In this document: one piece after another, positions 17,636-27,878 of the stretch
Layout of the letters: each line of letters opens with the position of its first letter
Position numbering within the stretch: the stretch's first letter is position 1
Assembly (NCBI RefSeq): GCF_001677885.1
Contig: NZ_LOCQ01000048.1
Coordinates: 1-64,000 of the forward strand
Source: Janthinobacterium psychrotolerans
Lineage (GTDB): Bacteria > Pseudomonadota > Gammaproteobacteria > Burkholderiales > Burkholderiaceae_D
Direction: 5' to 3'
DNA length: 64,000 nt
Position numbers and translations under genes: made by a program
The notes under the pieces: model-generated
Told to the model about the DNA's origin: nothing
Database searches by the model: none
The model's input: only the letters and a program-made list of their open reading frames with translations

Positions 17636-18682
17636 TCAGGTCTGTTTGCTGGCCAGCAGCATCTCGCGCGCCGTGCGCAAGGCCTGCTGCATGCTGCCGC
17701 AGTCGGCCAGGCCCAGGCCTTGCGCGGCCACGTCGAGCGCCGTGCCATGGTCGACCGAGGTGCGGATCAGCGGCAAGCCGAGGGTGACATTGATGCCGCG
17801 GCCAAAGGTGGCGTATTTCAGCACCGGCAAGCCCTGGTCGTGGTACATGGCCAGCACGCAGTCGGCGTCCTTCAGGTATTTTTGCTGGAACAGGGTGTCG
17901 GCCGGATACGGGCCGCGCGCATCGATGCCGCGCGCTTGTGCGGCGGCAATCGCCGGCGCGATCACGTCGATTTCCTCGCGCCCCAGATACCCCCCCTCGC
18001 CCGCATGCGGGTTCAGGCCGGTGACCAGGATGCGCGGCGCGGCGATGCCGAATTTCTGTTTCAGGTCGGCGTGGATGATGTCCAGGGTGGTGGCCAGGCC
18101 GTCCATGGTGATGGCGGCCGGCACGTCTTTCAGCGGCAGATGGGTAGTGGCCAGGGCCACGCGCAGCAGCGGCTGGCCGTGGCCGGGGTCGCCGGCCAGC
18201 ATCATCACCACCTGTCCGGTGCCGGTCTTGTCGGCCAGGTATTCGGTATGGCCGGAAAACGCGATGCCGGCGTCGTTGATGGTGCTCTTTTGCAAGGGCG
18301 CGGTGACCATGGCGCCGAACCAGCCGGCTTGTATGCCCTCGATGGCGGCGTCGAGAGTGGCCAGCACCGAGCGGCCGTTGTCCTTGTCGAGCACGCCAGC
18401 TATCACATTGTTGACGTTGGGAATGTCGATCACGGCCAGGCGGCCGGCGCCGAACTGCGGCAAACCGCTGTTGCGCACGGCCTGCAGCGACAGCGCCGCC
18501 AGGCGGATTTCGGGATCGATCAGGCTGGCCGTCAGCGCCAGGTAGGCCGCGTCGCCGAGCAGCACGCAGTTCGCTTCATGGCGCATGGCCCAGGCGGCGC
18601 GGATCGAAATTTCCGGGCCCACGCCGGCCGGTTCGCCACAGGTGATGGCGATCACCGGGCGCGCTGCTGTGACTGTCGCCAT
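17636..18682 (-). CDS. pdxA: 4-hydroxythreonine-4-phosphate dehydrogenase
   Basis: A 348-residue PdxA. It oxidises 4-phosphohydroxy-L-threonine with NAD(P)+ in DXP-dependent vitamin B6 synthesis. The N-terminal [17 protein letters not shown], the metal-binding His segments in [10 protein letters not shown] and [10 protein letters not shown], and [13 protein letters not shown] are all conserved. The start ATG overlaps the surA stop (TAATG), so the two are coupled. The length is normal. Confidence 0.97.
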   Translation of the reverse strand: MATVTAARPVIAITCGEPAGVGPEISIRAAWAMRHEANCVLLGDAAYLALTASLIDPEIRLAALSLQAVRNSGLPQFGAGRLAVIDIPNVNNVIAGVLDKDNGRSVLATLDAAIEGIQAGWFGAMVTAPLQKSTINDAGIAFSGHTEYLADKTGTGQVVMMLAGDPGHGQPLLRVALATTHLPLKDVPAAITMDGLATTLDIIHADLKQKFGIAAPRILVTGLNPHAGEGGYLGREEIDVIAPAIAAAQARGIDARGPYPADTLFQQKYLKDADCVLAMYHDQGLPVLKYATFGRGINVTLGLPLIRTSVDHGTALDVAAQGLGLADCGSMQQALRTAREMLLASKQT

Positions 18683-20103
18683 TACTGGTCGTCAGGACGG
18701 AATTCGACGTAGGCGCGGTCGCGCACTTCGCGCGCCCAGTTTTCCGTCGCTTCTTCCAGCTTGCGCTCGCGCAGGGCGTTGCGGGCGGCATTGCGCTGCT
18801 TCTCTTTCGAGACGTCGTCGCTCTTGCGTTCCAGCACTTCGATCAGATGGAAACCGAAGCTCGACTCGATCGGCTGGCTCACTTCGCCCGGTTTCAGCGC
18901 ATTCATGGCCGTTTCGAATTCCGGCACCGTGTCGCCGGGATACAGCCAGCCCAGGTCGCCGCCCTTGGCAGCCGAACCATCGTTGGAAAACAAGCGGGCC
19001 AGGTCTTCGAACTTGGCGGCCTTGTTGTCGAGGCGCTCCTTCAGTTCCAGCAGCTTGCGCTTGGCGTCGGCGGCCGACATGGTCGGCGTGACTTTCAGCA
19101 GGATATGGCGCGCATGGGTTTGCTGCACGGCGGCCACGGCCTGCGCTTCGGCGGCGCTGCGGCGGTCCACCAGTTTCAGGATATGGAAACCGGTATTGCT
19201 CTTGATAATGGGCGTGATCTGGCCGGGTTTCAGTTTGAGCAATTGTTCGGTGAACAGCGGCGGCAGGCGGTCGCTATTGCGCCAGCCGATCTCGCCGCCG
19301 CTCAGCGCATCGCTGGCGTCGGAATAGGTGCCGGCCATCTTGGCAAAGTCGGCGCCCGTGCGCAGCTGGCGGCTCACTTCTTCGGCGCGCGCGCGGCGCG
19401 CGGCGATCTGTTCCGGGGTGGAGTTTTCCGGGATGCGCACCAGGATCTGCGACAGGTTCAGTTCGGCCTGTTCGCTGGCGGCGGCTTTTTCGGCGGCCAG
19501 GAAGTTGTCCACTTCGGAGTCCGAAATCTGGATCTTGGCGTCGACCTCATGTTCGCGCAGGCGCTGCATGATGATCTCGTCACGGATTTCCTCGCGGAAG
19601 GTGGCAAACGGCGTGCCTTCCTTTTCCATCTGGTTGCGCAGGTCCTGGATGGTCATTTTCTGCTGCTCGGCGATGCGGCCAATCGCGCGGTCCAGCGTCT
19701 GGTCATCGACGCGCACGCCCATTTCCTTGGCCAGCTGCATCTGTGCGCGCTCGACGATCATGCGTTCGAGCAATTGACGGCGCAGGTCGGCAGGGTCGGG
19801 CAGGGGCACGTTCTGCGCCTTCATGCGCTGCTCCACACTCTTGATGCGGGCCGCCACTTCATTGCGGGTAATCACATCGTCATTGACGACAACGGCGATG
19901 GCATCGATGGTCTGGCCGCTGCTCGACGCCGGCGGGGTAAATCCCTTGGCCGGGGCGGGCTTGGCGGCGGCAGGCTTGGCGGCAGGAGCGGCCTGTTGCG
20001 CCCAGACACTACTGGTCGTGGCGCCGGAGATGGCGCACAACAAGACCGCGGCAATTTTGAGTTGGTGCATACTGGCATTACGCATAATGTGTAGAGCGCT
20101 CAT
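18682..20103 (-). CDS. surA: Periplasmic chaperone and peptidyl-prolyl isomerase SurA
   Basis: A SurA chaperone that escorts outer membrane proteins, including LptD, through the periplasm. A signal peptide ends near SSVWA-QQ, followed by a Pro/Ala/Lys-rich linker and the N-terminal chaperone domain ([18 protein letters not shown]). Two parvulin domains follow: [11 protein letters not shown]...[16 protein letters not shown] and HARHILLKV...[17 protein letters not shown]. The start is uncertain: in-frame ATGs lie at 20103, 20085 and 20070, none with a good ribosome binding site. The last gives the most compact signal peptide ([11 protein letters not shown]). Confidence 0.95.
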   Translation of the reverse strand: MSALHIMRNASMHQLKIAAVLLCAISGATTSSVWAQQAAPAAKPAAAKPAPAKGFTPPASSSGQTIDAIAVVVNDDVITRNEVAARIKSVEQRMKAQNVPLPDPADLRRQLLERMIVERAQMQLAKEMGVRVDDQTLDRAIGRIAEQQKMTIQDLRNQMEKEGTPFATFREEIRDEIIMQRLREHEVDAKIQISDSEVDNFLAAEKAAASEQAELNLSQILVRIPENSTPEQIAARRARAEEVSRQLRTGADFAKMAGTYSDASDALSGGEIGWRNSDRLPPLFTEQLLKLKPGQITPIIKSNTGFHILKLVDRRSAAEAQAVAAVQQTHARHILLKVTPTMSAADAKRKLLELKERLDNKAAKFEDLARLFSNDGSAAKGGDLGWLYPGDTVPEFETAMNALKPGEVSQPIESSFGFHLIEVLERKSDDVSKEKQRNAARNALRERKLEEATENWAREVRDRAYVEFRPDDQ

Positions 20104-20174
20104 GAGTTCAAGTGAATAAAATAACCGGTTTGCGCCAGCGCCGGGAACACCGGCGGCGGCCGCAGGCGCCCATC

Positions 20175-22424
20175 TTAACGGATCGGCGGGTTCAATGCCT
20201 GATAGCCAGGGACCGTTTTTGTAAATGTTTCCAGGCCATTCGCGCCCAGGCCCAGGCCATTTGACAGGCCCGTCAGTTCCAGCTGGAAGAAGATCGGCGT
20301 CGAGGCATCCTTGGCGGACGTCACGAAACGCTGCGCGCCCATGCGGAACACCCAGCAGTCACCCTTGTATTCCAGGCCGACCAGACTGTCGACCATGCGC
20401 CGGTCCAGCAGCGAGTAACTGATGCGGCCCACGCCGTACAGGCGATCGGTCAGCGGCCACTGGCCCGATACTTCCGCGTTGCGCATGCTGCCGCGCTGGA
20501 AACGATTGCTGACATTTAATACCTTCTTCGCGCCCGGCTGATATTGCAAGGTGTAGTTGTAGCTCATCAGCTGGCCTTCGCTGGGATTGTACTGCACCAG
20601 GCTGTCGACGGTCCAAGTGTCGGACACGCGGCCGGTTGCCGCCAGCAGGATATCCGAACGCGACTGGTTGACCGGCGTGGCCGAGTTCAGTTGCACGCGC
20701 TGGTCGGCAAAATAGAAACGCTGGCCGAAGGTCAAACGCAGGCGCTCGGCGCCATCGGGCTGCAGGAAGCGCGATACGACAGCTGCCGTGACCTGGTTGG
20801 CGTCACCGATGCGGTCGCTGCCGACAAAACGGTTTTCCGTGAAGATCTGCGTCAGGTTGAACGTGCCGTTGTCGGTGTCGAAGGTCGGGAACTGCGACTG
20901 GTCGCGGTAAGGCGTGTAGACGTAGAACAGGCGCGGCTCCAGCGTTTGCGTGCCGCCCTTGTCGCCAAACAGCTTGGTGTCGCGTTCGAACACCAGCCCG
21001 CTGTCGACCGAAAAGGTCGGTACGGCGCGCGTCAGCGAGGTCTTCGGGAACTGCGCGCGGGTCGCGGCGTTATTGTCGAGCTCGTAGGCGCTGGCGTTCA
21101 GCATCAGCTTGGGCGTGACAAAGTAGCCGGGACGGATGATGGGGAAACTCACTTGCGGCACGGCCACCACGCGCGAACCCTCGACCTTGGTCGGATGCGA
21201 GAAACGCGTCGCCTCCGCGTCGAAGGTCCAGTCGAAACCGCCCCAGACATCGTATTTGCCGGCGTGGAAATTAACCGACGGCAAACGGTCATACGGCCGC
21301 GTGACGGTCAGGTTGGGGTCGGTCGCGGCGGCCGGGTCCTGCAGCACCTGGTAATTCTGCACGCGCGCCGTCAGGCTCCAGTCTTCGGTACGGTAATCGG
21401 TGCGCAATTCGCGCAGCAACTGGCGCTCGGTGGCGCTGGCCACGTTCTTCGAAAAATCGTTCGGGTAGTTATTGTCCGACGCTTCGCGCACATCCCAGCC
21501 ATAGGTCCAGCCCTTGGCCAGCGCCTGCTCATGCTTGGACTTGATCATGTAGCGGTTGGTCTTGGTCTGCTTGTCGTTGGGCAAATACTCGACCGCGGTC
21601 TCGCCGCTGTACAGGCCGGCGTCCGTCTCGCCCAGGTAGCGTCCGACGGCGCCCAGCTGGATGCCGCGCCGCTGTATGTATTTCGGGTACAGGGTCAGGT
21701 CGCGGTTCGGCGCGATATTCAGATAGTAGGGCACCAGCAGCTCGAAGCCGTTTTTCGAATTGAAGCCCGGCGTTGGCGCCAGCCAGCCCGAGCGGCGCGC
21801 GCCCGACAGCGAAAACGAGATGCCGGGCGTGCCCAGGATCGGCACGTCCTTGAAATAGATGACAGTCTTGCTGCCGGTGCCCACATCGCGGCCGCTGTCG
21901 AGGTTCAGGGTGCTCGACTTCAGGTACCAGTCGGGGTTCGGGCCCTCGCAGGTGGTGTAGGTACCGTCGATGACGGTCGCTTCGTCCTGGTTGATGAAGT
22001 CGATGCGCTCGGCCTTGCCGCGCCCGCCGCCCACTTCAAACTGGTAAGTCGGATTGAGCAGGAAACCCTTGCCGGTCTCCATGTTCAGCTTCATCACGTC
22101 GCCCGTGTAATAGTCGCCGAAACGCCACATCCTGATGCGGCCTTCCGCATCGAACTCATCTTCAACTTGTTTGTAACAAGCTGTATCGGCCGTCATTTTT
22201 GTGGTTTTCCCGCGCTCGATCACCACATTGCTGTTCAGATTGAGCTCGCGTTCCGGTCGGCCGCTCATGCTGTCCGCCGTCATGACGGTGGGCGCGTCCA
22301 CATCTTCCACATGCGCCGGGCGGGGCGCTTTTTGGGCGTGGGCAGGCACCGCCGCAGCGGTGACGAGCGCGCTGATGGCAAAAGCCCAGCGCTGTGAAGG
22401 GGGGGAGGCCGAAAACCAGCTCAT
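20175..22424 (-). CDS. lptD: LPS assembly outer membrane protein LptD
   Basis: A 749-residue LptD, the outer membrane barrel that inserts lipopolysaccharide with LptE. The signal peptide (about 1-30) ends near AVPAHA-QK. An OstA/LptA-like N-terminal domain contains NLNSNVVIERGKTTKMTADT. The barrel region carries FKDVPILGTPGISFSLSG and ends in NPPIR. It opens the lptD-surA-pdxA-rsmA series and is divergent from amgK, the usual arrangement where AmgK/MurU exist. Cysteines are few; those in CYKQ and TTCEGP may form the inter-domain disulfide with the one in CWVFRM. Confidence 0.95.
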   Translation of the reverse strand: MSWFSASPPSQRWAFAISALVTAAAVPAHAQKAPRPAHVEDVDAPTVMTADSMSGRPERELNLNSNVVIERGKTTKMTADTACYKQVEDEFDAEGRIRMWRFGDYYTGDVMKLNMETGKGFLLNPTYQFEVGGGRGKAERIDFINQDEATVIDGTYTTCEGPNPDWYLKSSTLNLDSGRDVGTGSKTVIYFKDVPILGTPGISFSLSGARRSGWLAPTPGFNSKNGFELLVPYYLNIAPNRDLTLYPKYIQRRGIQLGAVGRYLGETDAGLYSGETAVEYLPNDKQTKTNRYMIKSKHEQALAKGWTYGWDVREASDNNYPNDFSKNVASATERQLLRELRTDYRTEDWSLTARVQNYQVLQDPAAATDPNLTVTRPYDRLPSVNFHAGKYDVWGGFDWTFDAEATRFSHPTKVEGSRVVAVPQVSFPIIRPGYFVTPKLMLNASAYELDNNAATRAQFPKTSLTRAVPTFSVDSGLVFERDTKLFGDKGGTQTLEPRLFYVYTPYRDQSQFPTFDTDNGTFNLTQIFTENRFVGSDRIGDANQVTAAVVSRFLQPDGAERLRLTFGQRFYFADQRVQLNSATPVNQSRSDILLAATGRVSDTWTVDSLVQYNPSEGQLMSYNYTLQYQPGAKKVLNVSNRFQRGSMRNAEVSGQWPLTDRLYGVGRISYSLLDRRMVDSLVGLEYKGDCWVFRMGAQRFVTSAKDASTPIFFQLELTGLSNGLGLGANGLETFTKTVPGYQALNPPIR

Positions 22425-22477
22425 GAATTCGAAGGGGCAAGCACCATTGACAGGCGATTTTTTGATTTGAATCCCTT

Positions 22478-22483
22478 ATTATA
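22478..22483 (-). promoter_or_regulatory. Predicted lptD -10 box
   Basis: On the minus strand this hexamer is a perfect TATAAT, 54 bp before the lptD start. I find no convincing -35 at 16-18 bp spacing (TTGATG is only 13 bp away), so the promoter call is tentative. Confidence 0.3.
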
Positions 22484-22523
22484 TGGGAATACGCACCATC
22501 AACCCGATTCCACAGGCCGCTTA

Positions 22524-23591
22524 ATGTCATTCTCCCCCAATTCCCCCAACGCGCCGGCAACGGCTGATGCGCGCCTGACCCTGTTGAAAGCCTGGTTGAC
22601 CACGCTGGACCTCGTCGCGCCCGATTCCGCCCGCCCTGCTTCCAGCGACGCCAGCTTCCGCCGCTACTACCGGCTCGACGTCCTGCCTGGTACCGCCAGC
22701 GTGGCAGGCAGCACCCTGATCGCCATGGATGCGCCACCCGAGCGCGAAAACGTGCCGGCCTTTGTCAAGGTGGCGCACCTGCTGAAAAGCGCCGGCGTGT
22801 CGGTGCCCGAGATCGTGGCGCAAGACCTCGACAACGGCTTTTTGCTGCTGTCCGACCTCGGCACCACCACTTATCTCGATGCGCTCAACCACGACAACGC
22901 GGCCGTGCTGTACGCCGAAGCGCTGGAGTCGCTGATGAAAATCCAGCAGGCCAGCGAACCGGGCGTGCTGCCCGAATTCGACCGCGCCTTTATCCTGCGC
23001 GAAATGAATTTGTTCCCGGAATGGTTTATCGGCAAGCACCTGGGCGCCACCCTGACCGATGTGCAGGAAACCCAGCTCCATAAAGTGTTCGAGGCGATCA
23101 CGGCCAATATCCTGTCGCAACAACAAGTGTTCATGCACCGCGACTACCATTCGCGCAATCTGATGCATGTGAACGACGGCTCGCTGCCCAACCCCGGCAT
23201 CCTCGACTTCCAGGACGCCGTGTTCGGCCCCATCACCTACGATATCGCCTCGCTGCTGCGCGACGCCTATATCCAATGGGATGAGGAGCTGGTGCTGGAC
23301 TGGGTGATCCGCTACTGGCAGCGCGCCAAGCAGCTGGGCCTGCCGGTCAATCCCGATATCGACGCGTTCTACCGCGACTTCGAATTCACCGCCCTGCAGC
23401 GCCACCTGAAAATCCTCGGCGTGTTTACGCGCCTGAACTACCGCGACGGCAAGCCGCTGTACATGGGCGACCTGCCCACCGTGCTCGACTACGTGCGCAA
23501 GACGGCCAACCGCTACACGGAATTGAAACCGCTGGTGCGCCTGCTCGATGCTTTAGAGAACAAGACGCCGCAAGTCGGCTACACGTTCTGA
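22524..23591 (+). CDS. amgK: N-acetylmuramate/N-acetylglucosamine kinase
   Basis: A 355-residue aminoglycoside-phosphotransferase-fold kinase. AmgK phosphorylates MurNAc at the anomeric position in the peptidoglycan recycling route that bypasses early UDP-MurNAc synthesis. The catalytic loop is FMHRDYHSRNLM (HxDxxxxN) and the metal Asp lies in GILDFQDAVFGP. The start is the ATG before SFSPNSPN. MurU follows 38 bp downstream, and the pair is divergent from lptD as in pseudomonads. This pairing makes the sugar kinase role much likelier than antibiotic resistance. Confidence 0.93.
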   Translation: MSFSPNSPNAPATADARLTLLKAWLTTLDLVAPDSARPASSDASFRRYYRLDVLPGTASVAGSTLIAMDAPPERENVPAFVKVAHLLKSAGVSVPEIVAQDLDNGFLLLSDLGTTTYLDALNHDNAAVLYAEALESLMKIQQASEPGVLPEFDRAFILREMNLFPEWFIGKHLGATLTDVQETQLHKVFEAITANILSQQQVFMHRDYHSRNLMHVNDGSLPNPGILDFQDAVFGPITYDIASLLRDAYIQWDEELVLDWVIRYWQRAKQLGLPVNPDIDAFYRDFEFTALQRHLKILGVFTRLNYRDGKPLYMGDLPTVLDYVRKTANRYTELKPLVRLLDALENKTPQVGYTF

Positions 23592-23629
23592 ACCGAACAC
23601 CGATACTGAAATACTGAAAAGACAGACCC

Positions 23630-24346
23630 ATGAAAGCCATGATTTTCGCCGCAGGCCGCGGTGAACGGATGCGTCCGCTCACCGATACCTGCCCCAAACC
23701 GCTGCTCAAAGTGCGCGGCCGTCCGCTGATCGTCTGGCATGTGCTCAACCTGGTGCGCGCCGGCATTACCGACATCGTCATCAACCATTCCCACCTCGGC
23801 CATCTGATCGAGGACACCCTGGGCGACGGCAGCCAGTATGGCGCGCGCATCGCGTATTCGCCCGAAACGACGCCGCTGGAAACGGCCGGCGGCATCGCCC
23901 AGGCGCGCCACCTGCTGGGCGAGGAACCGTTCCTGGCCATTTCCGGCGATATCTATTGCCCGTATTTCGATTTCACGCAGGTACTCGATGTGCTGGCCGA
24001 CAAGGACGTGCTGGGCACGCCCTACCCGGCCGACAAACGCGATATCGCCTGGACCTACCTGGTGCCCAATCCCGATTTTCATCCGAACGGCGACTTCGGC
24101 CTGACCCTGTATGCGATCAACAATACGGGCGAGCCGAAATGGACGTTTGCCAATATCGGCGTGTATCGCCCTGAAATGTTCGACGGCGTCAACCCCGGCG
24201 AACACGCGGGCCTGGGCGACCTGCTGCGCAAGTATGCGGAACTGGGCCGCGTCGGCGGCGAAATCTATCCGGGCGAGTGGACCAATGTCGGCACGCCGGC
24301 CCAGCTCGACGTGCTCAACGGCGTCAAGGCGGGCGCCGCGGCATGA
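23630..24346 (+). CDS. murU: N-acetylmuramate alpha-1-phosphate uridylyltransferase
   Basis: A 238-residue nucleotidyltransferase. MurU converts MurNAc-1-phosphate and UTP into UDP-MurNAc, completing recycling started by AmgK. The N-terminal MIFAAGRGERMRPLTDTCPKP is the GxGxRxxPLT...PKP nucleotide signature, the metal Asp is in FLAISGDIYCPYFD, and the C-terminal end GEWTNVGTPAQLD is typical. The stop overlaps pepP by 4 bp. A general sugar nucleotidyltransferase is the alternative, but the amgK neighbour decides it. Confidence 0.92.
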   Translation: MKAMIFAAGRGERMRPLTDTCPKPLLKVRGRPLIVWHVLNLVRAGITDIVINHSHLGHLIEDTLGDGSQYGARIAYSPETTPLETAGGIAQARHLLGEEPFLAISGDIYCPYFDFTQVLDVLADKDVLGTPYPADKRDIAWTYLVPNPDFHPNGDFGLTLYAINNTGEPKWTFANIGVYRPEMFDGVNPGEHAGLGDLLRKYAELGRVGGEIYPGEWTNVGTPAQLDVLNGVKAGAAA

Positions 24347-25668
24347 TGGCCAATCATGCGGCGCGGCGCGCGGCCGTGCTGGCGCAAATGGTTCCCGGCA
24401 GCGTGGCCGTTATCGCCACCGCGCCGGAAGTGGCCCGCAACAGCGATTGCGACTACCCGTATCGCCACGACAGCGCGTTTTATTATCTGAGCGGCTTCAC
24501 GGAACCGGACAGCGCGCTGGCGCTGGTGGCCGGGAGCGGCACCGCGCCGGCGCGCGCCATCCTGTTTTGCCGCGCTAAAAATACCGAGCGCGAAATCTGG
24601 GACGGCTTTCGCCATGGCCCCGAGGCGGCGCGCACCGCCTTCGGCTTCGATGCCGCGTTTGCCATCGAGGAGCTGGACGTGGAAATGGCGCGCCTGCTGA
24701 CCGACGCGCCGGCCATTTACTACCCGATGGGCGGCAGCCTCGACGTGCAGGTGAAACTGTGGCGCCACGCGGTGCGGCAAAAGGCGCGCAGCGGCGTGCT
24801 GCCGCCGGCCAGCGCGGTCGATATCAGCCCCATGCTCGACGCGATGCGGCTGCTGAAGGACCCGCAAGAGCAGAATGTGATGCGGCGCGCCGCCGCGATT
24901 GCCAGCGCGGCCCATGTGCGCGCCATGCGCGCCACCCGCGCGGGACTGCATGAATACGCGATCGAAGCCGAGCTGCTGTATGAATTTCGCCGCAGCGGCG
25001 CGCAGTTCCCCGCGTATTCGTCCATCGTCGCCGGCGGCGCCAACGCCTGCATCCTGCATTACAGCGCCAATGACGCGCCATTGCACGATGGCGCGCTGCT
25101 GCTGGTTGACGCCGGCTGCGAGCTCGACGGCTATGCATCGGACATCACGCGCACCTGGCCCGTCAACGGACGCTTTTCCGCGCCGCAGCGCGAGCTGTAT
25201 GAACTGGTGCTGGCGGCGCAGCAGGCCGCGCTCGACATGGTGCGCCCCGGCCTGCCGCAAAGCCTGATCCACGAGGCGGCCCTGAAGGTGCTGGCGCAGG
25301 GCATGCTGGACCTGAAACTGCTGGACGCCCAGACCAGCGGCGGGGTGCAGGACGTGATCGCCGACAAGGCCTATATGCCGTTCTACATGCACGGCACCAG
25401 CCACTGGCTGGGCCTGGACGTGCACGACGTGGGCGCCTACCGCGACACGCAGGCCGAAGGCAAGCCCTGGCGGCTGCTCGAAGCGGGCATGGTGCTGACA
25501 GTAGAGCCGGGCATCTATGTGCGCCCGGCCCCCGGCGTGCCGGAGCACTTCTGGCACACCGGCATCCGCATCGAGGACGACGTGCTGGTCACGCCGCAAG
25601 GCCATGAAATCTTCAGCACGGCGCCCAAAAGCGTGGCTGAAATCGAACAACTGATGTCACAGGATTGA
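24343..25668 (+). CDS. pepP: Xaa-Pro aminopeptidase (aminopeptidase P)
   Basis: A 441-residue M24 metallopeptidase that removes N-terminal residues preceding proline. The N-terminal domain carries DSAFYYLSGFTEPDSAL. The five di-metal ligands are visible: two Asp in DAGCELDGYASDITRTWP, His in HGTSHWLGLDVHDVG, Glu in TVEPGIYV and Glu in GIRIEDDVLVT. The start is one of two adjacent ATGs (24343 or 24346), overlapping the murU stop. The pepP-ubiH order is widely conserved in proteobacteria. Confidence 0.95.
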   Translation: MMANHAARRAAVLAQMVPGSVAVIATAPEVARNSDCDYPYRHDSAFYYLSGFTEPDSALALVAGSGTAPARAILFCRAKNTEREIWDGFRHGPEAARTAFGFDAAFAIEELDVEMARLLTDAPAIYYPMGGSLDVQVKLWRHAVRQKARSGVLPPASAVDISPMLDAMRLLKDPQEQNVMRRAAAIASAAHVRAMRATRAGLHEYAIEAELLYEFRRSGAQFPAYSSIVAGGANACILHYSANDAPLHDGALLLVDAGCELDGYASDITRTWPVNGRFSAPQRELYELVLAAQQAALDMVRPGLPQSLIHEAALKVLAQGMLDLKLLDAQTSGGVQDVIADKAYMPFYMHGTSHWLGLDVHDVGAYRDTQAEGKPWRLLEAGMVLTVEPGIYVRPAPGVPEHFWHTGIRIEDDVLVTPQGHEIFSTAPKSVAEIEQLMSQD

Positions 25669-25677
25669 ATCTGCCGC

Positions 25678-26820
25678 ATGCCTACACCGTCTTCCTTTGA
25701 TCTTGCCATCTGCGGCGCCGGCCCGGTCGGCATGGCGCTGGCCGCCCTGCTGGTACGGCGCGGCGCCAGCGCGTCCGGCATCGCCCTGATCGACGCCAAA
25801 TCGATAGCCCAGGCCAGGCGCGATCCGCGCACCATCGCCCTGTCGTACGGCAGCCGGCAAATCCTCGAAGAAGCGGGCGCCTGGCCGGTGGCGGCCACCG
25901 CCATCCATGAAATCCATGTCTCGCGCCGCGGGCGTTTCGGACGCAGCCTGATGGACCGCGCCGAACATGGCGTTGACGCGCTCGGCTACGTGGCCCGCTA
26001 TGGCGACGTGGTGGCGGTGCTGGCGGCGGCATGTGAACAGCTGGGCGTGACCACCTTGCGCCCGGCGCTGGTGACCGGCAGCACGGAAGACGCCGACGGC
26101 GTGACGGTGGCGCTGGAACAGCATGGCGTGGTGTCCGACATCCGCGCCCGCTTGCTGGCGCAGGCCGAAGGCGGCCTGTTCGGCCAGCAGCTGGAACGCG
26201 CCAGGAGCCGCGATTATGGCCAGAGCGCCATCATTTCCTGGGTCAGGGCCGATGCGCCGATCGCGCACCGCGCCTATGAACGCTTTACCGACGACGGCCC
26301 GTTGGCGCTGCTGCCGCAAGACGACGGCTATGCGCTGGTGTGGTGCGTGCCGCCGGCGCGCGCCGAACACTTGCTGGCGCTCGACGACGCCGCCTTCCTG
26401 GCACGCCTGGGCGAGGCTTTTGGCGGCCGGCTCGGGCGTTTTACGCAGGCGACGCCGCGCCTGGCCTATCCGCTGGGCCTCAATGCACAGGCGGCGGGTA
26501 CGGCGCGCACGGTGGCCATAGGCAATGCCGCGCAAACCCTGCATCCGGTGGCCGGCCAGGGCCTGAACCTGGGCCTGCGCGACGCGGCCGTGCTGGCCCG
26601 CGTGCTGGCGCAGGACCCTGGCCCGGCCGGGCTGGCCCGTTATGCGGCACTGCGCCAGTTTGATCGCGGCGCCACCGTGCGCGTGACCGACACCATGGCG
26701 AGGATATTTACCGGATCGACACCGGCGCAGACCATGCTGGGGCTGTCCCTGGGCCTGCTCGATATTGTCAGCCCGGCGAGAAGAGGCCTGGCCGAGCTGA
26801 TGATGTACGGCCGTCGCTGA
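25678..26820 (+). CDS. ubiH: UbiH-family FAD monooxygenase (ubiquinone synthesis)
   Basis: A 380-residue class A flavin hydroxylase. The dinucleotide motif is LAICGAGPVGMALAALL, the second FAD motif is AIGNAAQTLHPVAGQGLNLG, and the segment DPRTIALSYGSRQILEE is typical of UbiH/UbiF/UbiI proteins. It likely hydroxylates the ubiquinone ring at the inner face of the membrane. Its place directly after pepP argues for UbiH. The ring position cannot be settled from sequence because some members act on more than one carbon. Confidence 0.85.
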   Translation: MPTPSSFDLAICGAGPVGMALAALLVRRGASASGIALIDAKSIAQARRDPRTIALSYGSRQILEEAGAWPVAATAIHEIHVSRRGRFGRSLMDRAEHGVDALGYVARYGDVVAVLAAACEQLGVTTLRPALVTGSTEDADGVTVALEQHGVVSDIRARLLAQAEGGLFGQQLERARSRDYGQSAIISWVRADAPIAHRAYERFTDDGPLALLPQDDGYALVWCVPPARAEHLLALDDAAFLARLGEAFGGRLGRFTQATPRLAYPLGLNAQAAGTARTVAIGNAAQTLHPVAGQGLNLGLRDAAVLARVLAQDPGPAGLARYAALRQFDRGATVRVTDTMARIFTGSTPAQTMLGLSLGLLDIVSPARRGLAELMMYGRR

Positions 26821-26888
26821 GTCCGGTACGGGCGAAAAAGTCACAGCGGACAATACCGGCATGGAGTAAATCACCGGTCGATGCGACA

Positions 26889-27857
26889 ATGGGGATCGAC
26901 CGGATACTGGCCAGCCCCATGACAGATGCATTGCCCGCGCTTCCCGAAGTGCTGTATTCCCGCCTGCTGGAAGACGCGCTCGACGCCGTCGTCATCATCG
27001 ACGAGCAATGCCGCATCTGCTATATCAATGGCGCCATGCAGGCGCTGTCGGGCTATGCCGGCGGCGAGCTGCTGGGCCAGGCCCTGAACGGCCTGCTGCC
27101 CGACGCGGTGGCGTCCCAGCACGACGACATGGTGATGGCCTATATCCGCAGCTCGAGCACCTCCAGCGTGCTCGGCAAGATCCGCGAGTTCGCCATTCGC
27201 CACCGCAATGCAGAGATGATCCCGATCGAAATGAAGGCGCTGGACCTGGGCATGGTCGACGGCGTGCGCTACTTCGGCGCGTTTCTGCTCGATGTGCGCG
27301 AGCGGCGCGAGCTGGCCGCGAAAAACGCCAGCCTGCTGGCGCAGCTGGAACAGCAGGCGCTGTGCGACGCGCTGACCTCGCTGCCGAACCGGCGCGCCTA
27401 TGAGGCGCAGGCGGAACAGGCGATGGCGCGCGCAGCCCGCAGTCACAGCGCCAGCGGCAGCTTGCTGGCGGTCGGCGTGGCCGACCTCGATTACTTCAAG
27501 AAAATCAACGACCGCCATGGCCATGCCGTCGGCGACGCCGTGCTGCGCACGGTGGCGCGCATACTGCGCGAGACGGGGCGCGTGACCGATGTGTGCGCAC
27601 GCCTGGGTGGCGAGGAATTCGGCCTGCTGTTCCCGGATACCACCCTGGCCCAGGCCAGCAAGGTGGCCGAGCGCATCCGCGCGGCGGTGGCCGCCACCCC
27701 CACCCCGCTGCCCGACGGCACGGCGCTGCATGTGACGATGAGCATAGGCGTGGCCAGCCTGGCTTTGGGAGCGACGCTGGACGCGGCCATGTCGGAGGCC
27801 GACCGCGCCTTGTACCAGGCCAAGCACCAGGGCCGCAACCAGGTGGTGGCGGCATAA
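26889..27857 (+). CDS. PAS-GGDEF diguanylate cyclase
   Basis: A 322-residue cytoplasmic signalling protein. A PAS domain (about 20-125: AVVIIDEQCRICYINGAMQ) precedes a short coiled segment and a GGDEF domain (about 155-320). The active site is the functional variant RLGGEEFGLLF, and an inhibitory-site motif RVTD sits exactly five residues before it, so feedback by c-di-GMP is likely. DYFKKINDRHGHAVGD is the usual metal/GTP region. It should make c-di-GMP from two GTP. The start could be the ATG at 26889 or 26919; neither has a strong ribosome binding site. There is no membrane segment. Confidence 0.92.
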   Translation: MGIDRILASPMTDALPALPEVLYSRLLEDALDAVVIIDEQCRICYINGAMQALSGYAGGELLGQALNGLLPDAVASQHDDMVMAYIRSSSTSSVLGKIREFAIRHRNAEMIPIEMKALDLGMVDGVRYFGAFLLDVRERRELAAKNASLLAQLEQQALCDALTSLPNRRAYEAQAEQAMARAARSHSASGSLLAVGVADLDYFKKINDRHGHAVGDAVLRTVARILRETGRVTDVCARLGGEEFGLLFPDTTLAQASKVAERIRAAVAATPTPLPDGTALHVTMSIGVASLALGATLDAAMSEADRALYQAKHQGRNQVVAA

Positions 27858-27878
27858 ATGGTGGTGGCGTCGGATGAC

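Noticed and set aside
22447-22482. amgK promoter from TTGACA (22447) and TATTAT (22477)
   Set aside because: The spacer is 24 bp, far outside the usual 16-18 bp.
22524-23591. Aminoglycoside resistance kinase
   Set aside because: The fold is shared, but the gene is followed by murU and divergent from lptD, the known setting of AmgK.
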